Positions 6,280 to 13,353 of a DNA stretch of 13,353 bases are shown here, one piece after another. Positions within the stretch are counted from its first letter, which is position 1. Every line of letters starts with the position of its first letter. Below the pieces are notes generated by a model, which searched no databases, was not told where the DNA came from, and was given only the letters and a program-made list of their open reading frames with translations. Made by a program: the position numbers and the translations under genes. The stretch lies in the NCBI GenBank assembly GCA_009840065.1, contig VXON01000151.1, positions 1 to 13,353 on the forward strand, in the 5' to 3' direction. This DNA comes from Cenarchaeum sp. SB0662_bin_33 (GTDB lineage Archaea > Thermoproteota > Nitrososphaeria > Nitrososphaerales > Nitrosopumilaceae).

Positions 6280-7778
6280 TAGAGTTCGGACTGCTTCAGG
6301 CAGTATTCCTGCCACTGTTTTTAGCTCCCGTGGCATATGTCTTGGGAACCAGATACGGAGCCGCCCCTGCCATGTGGTTCTCCTTTGCCGTTCTACTATA
6401 CGGTACAGTATTGGTGGTGTTGGGCACCATCTCCGGATACTCTGAATACTATCCGTGGACTGGGGAGTTTGGTGGTTTTGGCTTCTCCCTAGACGGCCTG
6501 TCCTCACCGTTTGCCATAATAATATACGTGCTTAGTACAATACTGGTGCTGTACTCCCGCCCGTACATGGTGCACCGCTTTGAGGAGATGGCCAACGGTA
6601 CACTCCAGACATCCGCGCTGAACAGGCAGGTTGGGCTATACTTTGCGCTATATCTGGTGTTTGCAATGGGGATGCTGGGGACAGTCCTCTCTACAAACCT
6701 GATACAGTTCTATGTATTCTTTGAGATAATGCTGATACCTGGTTTCTTTCTGGTATCCCTCTGGGGTGATGGACCCCGCCGCAAGATTGGACTGATGTTT
6801 CTGTTCTGGACGCATGTTGGCGCTGTAGTCCTGCTGTTGGGCTTTCTTATGATCGGTTTGACGGTTGGCAGTTTTGACTTTTCAGACATATCCGAGTCCG
6901 CCATACCACCGGACATAGTACTGTTATCGGCCATCGCCATATCCATAGGGCTGGGCGTAAAGCTGGCAGTCTTTATGTTTCATATATGGCTCCCTTGGGT
7001 ACACGGTGCCGCACCCACTCCCATAAGCGCCCTGCTGTCACCGGCCATGATTGGCATAGGGGCCTATGGTATATTTCGACTGGTGGTTGAGTTTCTGCCC
7101 AACACCTTTGCGGATCTTGCCATATGGTTCCATATATGGGGCATAGTCACAATGCTGTACGGGGGGGCCATGGCCCTGATGCAGGATGACATAAAGCGAC
7201 TCTTTGCATACTCATCCATATCCCAGATGGGATACTTGCTGTTTGGTATAGGGTCACTGTCGGTGCTTGGCATGGCCGGCGCCGAGATGATGTATATTAC
7301 ACATGCCTTGGGAAAGGGACTGCTCTTTATGACCGCGGGTATATTGATAGTAAAGGCGGGTACTAGGAGCATATCAAAACTGGGTGGCCTAGCAGGGAAG
7401 ATGCCCATTACGGCGGTATGTGCAGTCATAGGCGCCCTGACAATAATGGGGGTTCCACCTACCAGTGGCTTTATGGGCGAGTGGATTCTCTTTTATGGCG
7501 CCCTTGAGACTGCCATATCTGAGGGCTCGATGGTACGCGCCGTCACATTCGGCCTTGGTCTTGTAGCCACAGTTCTTACAATGTCCTACATGTTATGGAT
7601 GCTAAAGAGGGTCTTCTTTGGCAAGACACCAGAGCATCTTGAGAAAGTAAAGGAGGCCGGCTGGCACATGACCGCACCAATGATGGTTCTGGCCGGCTTT
7701 ACGATAGTCTTGGGCATATATCCGGATATATTCCTTGAAGGCATAATTCCGTACATGGAGGGGGTACTGAGAATTTGA
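6276..7778 (+). CDS. nuoM: Complex I-like oxidoreductase, antiporter-like subunit NuoM
   Basis: NuoM (ND4) is one of three Mrp-antiporter-like membrane subunits thought to move protons. It is 500 residues, highly hydrophobic, and of normal length. Features include the TM5 glutamate Glu150 in YVFFEIMLIPG (typical of NuoM and against NuoL or N), the TM7 lysine Lys229 in LGVKLAVFMFHIWLP, and the TM12 glutamate in SGFMGEWILFYG. In TM8, where ND4/NuoM normally has LLK four residues before Tyr-Gly, this protein has Gly260 (MIGIGAYG), so the lysine (K265 in E. coli) is missing. The ATG overlaps nuoK by four bases. The gene lies before nuoL, the reverse of the E. coli order. A run of seven G occurs at 7161-7167. 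Confidence 0.95.
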   Translation: MIEFGLLQAVFLPLFLAPVAYVLGTRYGAAPAMWFSFAVLLYGTVLVVLGTISGYSEYYPWTGEFGGFGFSLDGLSSPFAIIIYVLSTILVLYSRPYMVHRFEEMANGTLQTSALNRQVGLYFALYLVFAMGMLGTVLSTNLIQFYVFFEIMLIPGFFLVSLWGDGPRRKIGLMFLFWTHVGAVVLLLGFLMIGLTVGSFDFSDISESAIPPDIVLLSAIAISIGLGVKLAVFMFHIWLPWVHGAAPTPISALLSPAMIGIGAYGIFRLVVEFLPNTFADLAIWFHIWGIVTMLYGGAMALMQDDIKRLFAYSSISQMGYLLFGIGSLSVLGMAGAEMMYITHALGKGLLFMTAGILIVKAGTRSISKLGGLAGKMPITAVCAVIGALTIMGVPPTSGFMGEWILFYGALETAISEGSMVRAVTFGLGLVATVLTMSYMLWMLKRVFFGKTPEHLEKVKEAGWHMTAPMMVLAGFTIVLGIYPDIFLEGIIPYMEGVLRI

Positions 7779-9805
7779 TCCCTGAGATGGTCTGGCTGGT
7801 ATGGATACTACCATTTGTTGCCGCCCTCATAATGCCTGGTGTGGGCAAGGCATCCAAAAAGGCGACAAACTATGTGGCTGTGGGATTTGCACTTGCATCT
7901 GCCCTCTCGGCCGCATCTCTGCTACCAATGGCACTGGCTGGTGATGAGATACATGATCAGATAATGTGGATTGAAGCGATAGGACTGGAGGCCGGCGTAC
8001 TGGCAGACCCAATATCGGTTATAATGGCCAATGTTGTGGCATGGATATCATTCCTAATAATGGGGTATAGTACTGGATACATGAAGGGCGATAGAGACAT
8101 TATCCGGTTCTGGTTCTGGATGATGTTCTTTATAGGTTCGATGCAGATTATAGTGCTCTCGGACAACCTGCTGCAGCTATTCTTTGGATGGGAGGGAGTG
8201 GGACTGGCATCCTACTCACTGATATCCTTCTGGTATAGGGACAAGCAGAAGGATCATGTGGGACAGCGGGGTCGTACTGCCTTGGGCCTACTAGATTACT
8301 ACTCCCCTACACATGCGGGGATGAAGGCATTCATCATGACAAAGGTGGGCGATATAATGATGTTGTCCGGCATGCTTCTGATATTTTTATACGCCGGTAC
8401 ATTTGGGTTCCGGGAGCTGGTGGAGACCACCACGTGGGCTACCCAGATGGATGCGGTGGGCCTACTGGTGCCTGCCTTTGTGTTGCTGTTTGGTGGTGCC
8501 GTGGGAAAGTCTGCACAGTTCCCGCTGAATGAGTGGCTGCTTGAGGCGATGACTGGTCCAACGGCCGTATCCGCACTTATACACGCTGCCACAATGGTAA
8601 AGGCAGGTGTTTTTTTGGTGGCTCGCATAGGGCCCATAATGTTTGCACTGGGCGCAGCGGGAATATTGGGCGAGCAGTTCTTTGCCATTGTGGCCTGGAC
8701 CGGAGCCATCACTGCACTCCTGCTGGCTACCCAGGGCATGACAAATCCTGAGATAAAGAAGGTCCTAGCGTACTCTACAGGCTCGCAGATTGGCTACATG
8801 ATGATGGCGCTGGGTGTAGCCGGCCTATCGCATCAGTATGTGGATGGGTATACTGCCGGCTTCTTCCATCTCATATCCCATGCAATGTTCAAGGCATCGT
8901 TGTTTATGGCTGCCGGCTCATTACTGCATGTGGTGGGTAGCCGCTTCATGACTGATATGGGCGGCCTGCGCAGACACATGAAGAAGACATATGCGTTCAT
9001 GTGGGCCGCGGGACTGGGGCTGATGGGCGCGCCATTCATTACTACTGGATTTTGGAGTAAGGATGCCATCTTTGCTGCCGTCTATGAATCGGGTGCCGAG
9101 TTTGGCATGATACTTTATGGAATCGCCGTTCTGACGGCCATAATTACTGCGTTTTATACTACCCGTATGATTGGCATGGTCTTTCATGGGGAGAAGAGCC
9201 CCCACATTCAAAAGATGGAGTCAAAAGGGCATCATGTACATGAGGCGCATCTCTCCATGTGGGTACCATACGGCATACTGGCAGCCCTGACTATAATTTT
9301 AGGTGTGGCGGGATTATACATAGAGGGCTCACTACACCACCTCTTTGAGGAGTACCTGGATCACTCATTCCACATACACAGCGAGCATGGCGAAGAAACT
9401 GGCATACTGGGAGGTCTGAACCCCGTGGCGCTGGTATCGTCACTGGCAGCATTTGGCATAGGAATACTGCTAGGATATGTCTTTTACATTGGACGACTTG
9501 TCAGTCCACAGAGACTGGTATCATCCAATCTATTCTTTTATGCCATACACAAGCTCTTGCTGAACAGATGGTATCTGAACAGCATCATATACTGGTGCTT
9601 TGTGGTGGCACCACTCTGGCTGGCTAGGGGATTATTCAGGTACTTTGAGCGTACCACCATTGACTATGGCATGAATACCGGACTTGAGAAGGCCACGCGG
9701 TGGGGTGCTACCGTGGTACAGGGGACTCAGACCGGAACCGTGCAGTCGTATCTATTCGTATTTGGGGCGGGACTACTATTTGTGGTCCTGATGCTGATGG
9801 TGTGA
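7775..9805 (+). CDS. nuoL: Complex I-like oxidoreductase, antiporter-like subunit NuoL
   Basis: NuoL (ND5) is the distal antiporter-like subunit with the long lateral helix along the membrane arm. It is 676 residues, near the upper end for the family. Key residues are the TM5 Glu140 (FGWEGVGLASY), TM7 Lys245 (GKSAQFPLNEWL), TM8 Lys276 (ATMVKAGVF), TM10 Lys373 (SHAMFKASLF) and TM12 Lys429 (TTGFWSKDAIF). The loop between FWY (152-154) and MKAF (183-186) is about 20 residues longer than in E. coli. Residues 471-539 contain about twelve histidines. The start is TTG at 7775, which overlaps the nuoM stop and has ggagggggt (7757-7765) nine bases upstream; ATG 7787 is the alternative. The C-terminal part holds the predicted lateral helix and final membrane anchor. 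Confidence 0.95.
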   Translation: MIPEMVWLVWILPFVAALIMPGVGKASKKATNYVAVGFALASALSAASLLPMALAGDEIHDQIMWIEAIGLEAGVLADPISVIMANVVAWISFLIMGYSTGYMKGDRDIIRFWFWMMFFIGSMQIIVLSDNLLQLFFGWEGVGLASYSLISFWYRDKQKDHVGQRGRTALGLLDYYSPTHAGMKAFIMTKVGDIMMLSGMLLIFLYAGTFGFRELVETTTWATQMDAVGLLVPAFVLLFGGAVGKSAQFPLNEWLLEAMTGPTAVSALIHAATMVKAGVFLVARIGPIMFALGAAGILGEQFFAIVAWTGAITALLLATQGMTNPEIKKVLAYSTGSQIGYMMMALGVAGLSHQYVDGYTAGFFHLISHAMFKASLFMAAGSLLHVVGSRFMTDMGGLRRHMKKTYAFMWAAGLGLMGAPFITTGFWSKDAIFAAVYESGAEFGMILYGIAVLTAIITAFYTTRMIGMVFHGEKSPHIQKMESKGHHVHEAHLSMWVPYGILAALTIILGVAGLYIEGSLHHLFEEYLDHSFHIHSEHGEETGILGGLNPVALVSSLAAFGIGILLGYVFYIGRLVSPQRLVSSNLFFYAIHKLLLNRWYLNSIIYWCFVVAPLWLARGLFRYFERTTIDYGMNTGLEKATRWGATVVQGTQTGTVQSYLFVFGAGLLFVVLMLMV

Positions 9806-9815
9806 GGTGTATGTT

Positions 9816-11288
9816 GTGCTTGAGATGAATGCAACTCCGCTGGTCATACTAGGCGTGCTTGGCGTGGCCGGTGTCATACTGCCCGTACTTGATGTGGCGC
9901 GCCGGGAGAGGTTCACCCAGGCGTATGCTGCAGTTGCACTAGGTGCACTCTTTATATCAATAGGGTATGTGGGGTATCAGTTCGTATCGGGGATGGTGCA
10001 ACCGGGAGCCATATTCTCTACGGATGTGCTGGCCGATGATGCGTTTGGCGGCCTCTTTGCCATCGCAATGCTAATAGTGGCAGTCTTTAGCGTCACCGGC
10101 TCCATAAGCTACATGCGGGATCAAAAATACCCTGCCGTATACTACTCTCTGATACTGCTATCTGCCATAGGAATGGTACTGGTCGCATACTCTACGGATC
10201 TTGTGATGCTCTTTGTAGCCTGGGAGCTGATGAGCATCCCCACATATGTACTGGCCGGCTTTATGAAACGGAACCCCATATCAAATGAGGCTGCCCTAAA
10301 GTACTTTCTGTTCGGCGCCATGTCGTCGGCAATCATAGTGTATGGCATATCTATGGTGTATGGACTAACCGGAACCACCAACATATCTGAGGTCATTGTC
10401 GCCCTCACGACTCTGGACGCATCAATGATGCCACTGGCCATACTGGCAATCGGCCTATTCGTGGCTGGCTTTGGCTTTAAGATGGGGTTGGTACCATTCC
10501 ACATGTGGCTGCCTGATACGTATGAGGGCGCCCCCCAACCCATAACTGCCCTGCTGGCAGCAGCCACCAAGAAGGCCGGCTTTGCAGCCACCATTCGTAT
10601 AGTGGTGATGGGCATGGCGGCACTTCATTTGGACTGGACGCTGGCACTGGGCATCATTGCCGTGATGACCATGACCATAGGCAATGTGGCTGCCATAATG
10701 CAGAAGAACCTGTCTAGGATGTTGGCCTATTCAAGCATAGGCCATGCCGGATACATATTAATTGGATTGGCCGTTGCACCACATTCGGCGGCAGGCCTGC
10801 AGGGTTCCCTGTACCATGTGCTTAATCATGCAGTCATGAAGGGTGCCGCATTCATTGCCATCTCTGGTGTGGTGGTGGCACTGGCCGTAACGCACCTGGA
10901 CAAGATAAGGGGGTTGGGACGGCGTATGCCCATTACCGCGCTGGGACTCACCGTATCACTACTGGCCTTGGCGGGTGTTCCTCCATTGAACGGTTTTTGG
11001 AGCAAGCTGATGCTCTTTGGTGCCGCTCTTGAGTCTGGAAGTTTTGTATGGTGGGGGCCTTGGCTGGCTATTGCTGCAGTACTTAACAGCGCACTATCTT
11101 TGGCTTATTATGGCTGGATAATGCGCAAGATGTACTTTGAGGGTGAAGATGCCAAGAGGGTTAAGGAGCCAAAATCAGTAATAGCCGTAATGATATTCTC
11201 ACTACTGTTCATGGTGGGACTGGGCGTTTATCCGGATCCTGTAATACAGTTTGTCGAAATGGCCACACCCACCTTTTTACTTCCCTAG
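9816..11288 (+). CDS. nuoN: Complex I-like oxidoreductase, antiporter-like subunit NuoN
   Basis: NuoN (ND2) is the third antiporter-like subunit, next to NuoK. From GTG 9816 it has 490 residues, normal for the family. Visible residues are the TM5 Glu137 (FVAWELMSIPTYVL), TM7 Lys222 (FGFKMGLVPFHMWLPD), the paired TM8 lysines 252-253 (AATKKAGF) and the TM12 Lys in NGFWSKLMLFG. In-frame starts are GTG 9807, GTG 9816 and ATG 9825. I prefer 9816 because gaggtg (9804-9809) lies six bases upstream, but the difference is only a few residues. It is the last gene of the operon: a hairpin with a T-rich tail begins at its stop codon and a gap of 820 bases follows. Confidence 0.94.
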   Translation: MLEMNATPLVILGVLGVAGVILPVLDVARRERFTQAYAAVALGALFISIGYVGYQFVSGMVQPGAIFSTDVLADDAFGGLFAIAMLIVAVFSVTGSISYMRDQKYPAVYYSLILLSAIGMVLVAYSTDLVMLFVAWELMSIPTYVLAGFMKRNPISNEAALKYFLFGAMSSAIIVYGISMVYGLTGTTNISEVIVALTTLDASMMPLAILAIGLFVAGFGFKMGLVPFHMWLPDTYEGAPQPITALLAAATKKAGFAATIRIVVMGMAALHLDWTLALGIIAVMTMTIGNVAAIMQKNLSRMLAYSSIGHAGYILIGLAVAPHSAAGLQGSLYHVLNHAVMKGAAFIAISGVVVALAVTHLDKIRGLGRRMPITALGLTVSLLALAGVPPLNGFWSKLMLFGAALESGSFVWWGPWLAIAAVLNSALSLAYYGWIMRKMYFEGEDAKRVKEPKSVIAVMIFSLLFMVGLGVYPDPVIQFVEMATPTFLLP

Positions 11289-11318
11289 TGTTGCGGGCTC
11301 TAGCACACTCTTTCTTTT
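11288..11318 (+). terminator. Candidate transcription terminator after nuoN
   Basis: gtg(t)tgc pairs with gcacac across an 8-base loop, giving six pairs with one bulge, and tctttctttt follows. Archaeal termination relies mainly on the T-rich stretch, so the pyrimidine tail may matter more than the short stem. Confidence 0.4.
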
Positions 11319-11420
11319 GAGGTTCCACTCGCAAGGACGAAGGGTTTTTCAGACTATACAAGACTTGCCCAAAAGTAGTGATGTATAACGGCGAGCACAC
11401 ACAAGTCTCGGAGGAACTAA

Positions 11421-11428
11421 AAAAATCC
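11421..11428. repeat. Target-site duplication, left (aaaaatcc)
   Basis: aaaaatcc directly abuts the left inverted repeat of copy 2, and the identical eight bases directly follow its right end at 11741-11748. Because the word is A-rich, a chance match is less improbable than for a random 8-mer, but its exact placement at both ends fits insertion by transposition. Confidence 0.65.
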
Positions 11429-11740
11429 GAAAGTGTTTTGCTTTTTAAATACATCCGTAAAAAGCAGAGATAGGCACGACCTAACCAAGTACAGAATGGC
11501 TATATCGGATTTGTGATCATATAATGATGGTGGGAACAGATGAATGCACATCATACACTAGGGTGCGAACGAGCGTTTCTTGACGTACGGTTGGTATGAC
11601 GGATATGCCAGACGGCCAGTCCAAATAATCATACAAATTGGTAAATTTGCGCATTGATTTTTGACGTATGCTTGATCAGGCCAAGATATATCCTACTTTT
11701 TACGGATGTATCCATGTACTTCAAAAAGCAAAACACTTTC
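11429..11740. mobile_element. MITE-like element, copy 2 (312 bp, with target duplication)
   Basis: The element begins gaaagtgttttgctttttaa and ends with the complementary ttcaaaaagcaaaacactttc. Further inward, atacatccgtaaaaag pairs with its partner near 11693-11711, so each arm reaches about 40 bases with one gap of 7-8 bases. The interior is collinear with copy 1. For example, 11624-11675 and 826-877 agree at about 43 of 52 positions, mostly differing by transitions. There is no open frame for a transposase. An 8-base direct repeat flanks it. It is a non-autonomous, palindromic DNA element; the parent transposon family cannot be named from this sequence. Confidence 0.8.
11589..11621. other. 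Central hairpin of repeat copy 2
   Basis: ggttgg can pair with ccagtc, at the same place as the ggctgg/ccagcc stem in copy 1. The two differences replace a C-G by U·G and a G-C by G·U, so pairing survives in RNA of the + strand but not on the other strand. The inner stem is different: ggtat/atgcc is the best option. Confidence 0.4.
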
Positions 11741-11748
11741 AAAAATCC
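11741..11748. repeat. Target-site duplication, right (aaaaatcc)
   Basis: This is the perfect direct copy of 11421-11428, beginning at the first base after the right inverted repeat of copy 2. Confidence 0.65.
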
Positions 11749-12082
11749 TCCAAACGTAATGCAAAGATTACATGTGTCCCATTTTTAGGATTAATATGAA
11801 AGCCAACATGTTATGCCTGTATGCTACAAGACAGAATCACGTATGTAGATGTAGCAAACCTCTCGTAATATTGGCCTGTTTTCACAGGATTACATACGGA
11901 CATTTCAGGGCCGTATCCGCATGATAATAAAATATAATATCTGTAAAAATTAGGATGCAGCGATCTGCACACGTCACTATGCGGGCCATATCACACCGGT
12001 AATACTATCTACAAAAATATATGTTTTAGAAATTTTAGGTGGGCTATGACACTAACCCTATGAATCGTCAAACTTTAATTAC

Positions 12083-12090
12083 CTATATAC
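12083..12090 (+). promoter_or_regulatory. Candidate TATA box for the prenyl synthase
   Basis: ctatatac lies 19-26 bases before the TTG at 12109. The spacing places transcription start at or very near the start codon, and no Shine-Dalgarno site is present. The layout resembles that upstream of nuoA. Confidence 0.45.
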
Positions 12091-12108
12091 GGTAAATTAA
12101 TTCACATA

Positions 12109-12960
12109 TTGAACAGAAAAAACATCGGCAATAATCCACTTTTAAAACTATATGCGCCATACATTACGCGAATAAACGAGTCATTAAATACGGAGATGAA
12201 CTCATACACTAGCTCAGAATTTTACGAGTCGTTGCTATACTCACTTGATGGCGGAAAGCGCATAAGGCCGCTTATACTAGTACTGTCTGCGGAATGCTTT
12301 GGAGAGGCGGATGAGAATGCCATGTCTGCAGCATGTGCTGTGGAATTATTGCATACGGAGTCCATAATACATGATGACATAATTGATGATGAACTGCTCC
12401 GGAGACGAAAGAAGCCGTTCCATGTCAAGTACGGCTATGATACTAGTATTCTAAGCGGCGACTTTGTGCTGGGTCTTATTCTGTCCATATCTGCAAGATT
12501 GGACAACGCCCGAATAACGGATAATTTGGCCAAGACTGCCATACTGATGAGTGAGGGTGAAATGATTGAAGAACGGTTAGTGGCAGGAGGTGATGCCACA
12601 TTTGATGATTACCTAAAGACAATACAGTACAAGACCGCTACGGCGTTTGAGGCGGCGGCCAAGATAGGAGCCATAATAGGCGGAGGAGATGAGCGCCAAA
12701 TAGCTGACATAACAGAATATGGACGGAACATGGGAATAGCATATCAGATACGCGATGATCTGTTAGACTGGAAAAATGAAGATAAAATATTCAATATGCT
12801 TGTAAGAAAGAGTACTGACCCCCGTGATGTATTTGATAAGATGGAGGAGATGTCAAAAACATATGCGGGAAAAGCGCGTTCTGCCTTGGAGGAAATACCT
12901 GTTGGAAATGCGCACTCTGGATTGGACGGGTTAATCGGATTTGCCGTACTAAAGGCCTAA
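12109..12960 (+). CDS. Polyprenyl (probably geranylgeranyl) diphosphate synthase
   Basis: This is a trans-isoprenyl diphosphate synthase, which condenses isopentenyl diphosphate with an allylic diphosphate to make the chain used for archaeal lipids. It has 283 residues. Motifs are GGKRIRP (48-54), the first aspartate-rich motif HDDIIDDELLRRRKKPFH (D89, D90, D93; RRR at 98-100), KTA (175-177) and the second aspartate-rich motif YQIRDDLLD (D216, D217, D220). It is shorter than the usual 300-330. After the second motif the sequence runs WKNEDKIFNML and lacks the normal GK/D/GK-type tail, so the C-terminal part is reduced. The fifth residue before the first motif, which helps set chain length, is Glu84 rather than an aromatic, small or hydrophobic residue. 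The start is TTG 12109, chosen from the TATA-like box. Its codon use looks more AT-rich than that of the nuo genes. It is monocistronic within this window. The exact product length cannot be told. Confidence 0.88.
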   Translation: MNRKNIGNNPLLKLYAPYITRINESLNTEMNSYTSSEFYESLLYSLDGGKRIRPLILVLSAECFGEADENAMSAACAVELLHTESIIHDDIIDDELLRRRKKPFHVKYGYDTSILSGDFVLGLILSISARLDNARITDNLAKTAILMSEGEMIEERLVAGGDATFDDYLKTIQYKTATAFEAAAKIGAIIGGGDERQIADITEYGRNMGIAYQIRDDLLDWKNEDKIFNMLVRKSTDPRDVFDKMEEMSKTYAGKARSALEEIPVGNAHSGLDGLIGFAVLKA

Positions 12961-13353
12961 TAATAAAACCAGATTATTTTTGGTTAATTATAATAAAATT
13001 AAATATTTTTAAAAAAATCCATTTTAAAAACACATATCGATATTGCGCGGTCAGACCTCTAGAATAATATGTTGACAATTTAATGAAATTTCATTTAATA
13101 ATAATCCATGATACTAGATGGTAAAACAAACCTGTGCTTCTATCCAGTAGAATGTGAATATTTTTGTCACTAGGCTTTTTTGTACCTAGTTGGGTTAACA
13201 TGGTATCTATGGATAGTCGTTTGTAGATGGATATAATATTTTTCGATCTTATTGATTCAAGAATATCGTAACATTATAGCCGAATTTGGGCAGGTATAGG
13301 GCCATCCGGACCACATTGTTTAGTCAAACCATTACAGGACAGGCGATATGTGT
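12961..13353. other. Non-coding region after the prenyl synthase
   Basis: The region is AT-rich with no supported gene, RNA or copy of the repeat element. A weak hairpin (aacca 12967-12971 with tggtt 12981-12985) followed by T-rich runs to about 13012 could end the prenyl synthase transcript. The rest to the window edge shows nothing I can name. Confidence 0.6.
12967..13012 (+). terminator. Weak terminator candidate after the prenyl synthase
   Basis: A five-pair stem (aacca/tggtt) with T-rich sequence in its loop is followed by AT-rich sequence ending in attttt. It lies just past the stop codon. The evidence is thin, since the whole region is AT-rich. Confidence 0.25.

Larger units (their letters stand above)
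11289..12108. other. Non-coding gap between nuoN and the prenyl synthase
   Basis: No gene is supported here. The region holds the terminator candidate at its start, repeat copy 2 (11429-11740) with its flanking 8-base direct repeats, and the promoter of the downstream gene at its end. 11749-12080 shows no recognisable coding, RNA or repeat feature. Confidence 0.7.

Noticed and set aside
10142..10615. 157-codon minus-strand open frame inside nuoN
   Set aside because: It lies antisense to conserved NuoN motifs and has no start signal or family resemblance.
11741..12080. tRNA or other stable RNA gene in the gap before the prenyl synthase
   Set aside because: No cloverleaf, no conserved T-loop wording and no G+C-rich island were seen in either strand.

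Overview
The window carries a complete, tightly packed eleven-gene operon for a complex I-like proton-pumping oxidoreductase (nuoA-B-C-D-H-I-J-K-M-L-N, all + strand, about 1179-11288), followed after a gap of about 820 bases by a separately transcribed polyprenyl diphosphate synthase gene (12109-12960, + strand). Gene order (M before L), absence of the NADH module (no nuoE, F or G), archaeal TATA-like elements about 25-30 bases upstream of TTG starts, heavy ATA codon use for isoleucine, and the wording of NuoB and NuoD all point to an ammonia-oxidising archaeon (Thaumarchaeota/Nitrososphaeria). This assignment is from recognition of the families, not from a database search.

Layout: 1-1178 is non-coding, AT-rich in part (about 205-341), and contains a palindromic mobile-element-like repeat (572-947) with flanking fragments of the same family. 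1179-11288 is the operon. Genes overlap by 1 to 17 bases or abut, with Shine-Dalgarno-like sites inside the preceding gene at several junctions. 11289-12108 contains a T-rich terminator candidate and a second copy of the repeat (11429-11740) bounded by an 8-base direct repeat. 12109-12960 is the prenyl synthase. 12961-13353 shows no gene.

Together NuoB, C, D and I form the peripheral iron-sulphur and quinone-reducing arm, and NuoA, H, J, K, L, M and N form the membrane arm with three antiporter-like subunits. Without NuoEFG the electron input must be something other than NADH through the usual flavin module (inference). The prenyl synthase should supply the isoprenoid chain of membrane lipids and possibly quinones.

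The most interesting signals are (1) two diverged copies of a 0.3-0.4 kb terminal-inverted-repeat element with no transposase, lying on both sides of the nuo operon, one with an 8-base target duplication and both with a central hairpin; and (2) several substitutions at residues normally conserved in complex I (NuoM transmembrane Lys, NuoD quinone-pocket His/Tyr, NuoA Glu), probably lineage traits.
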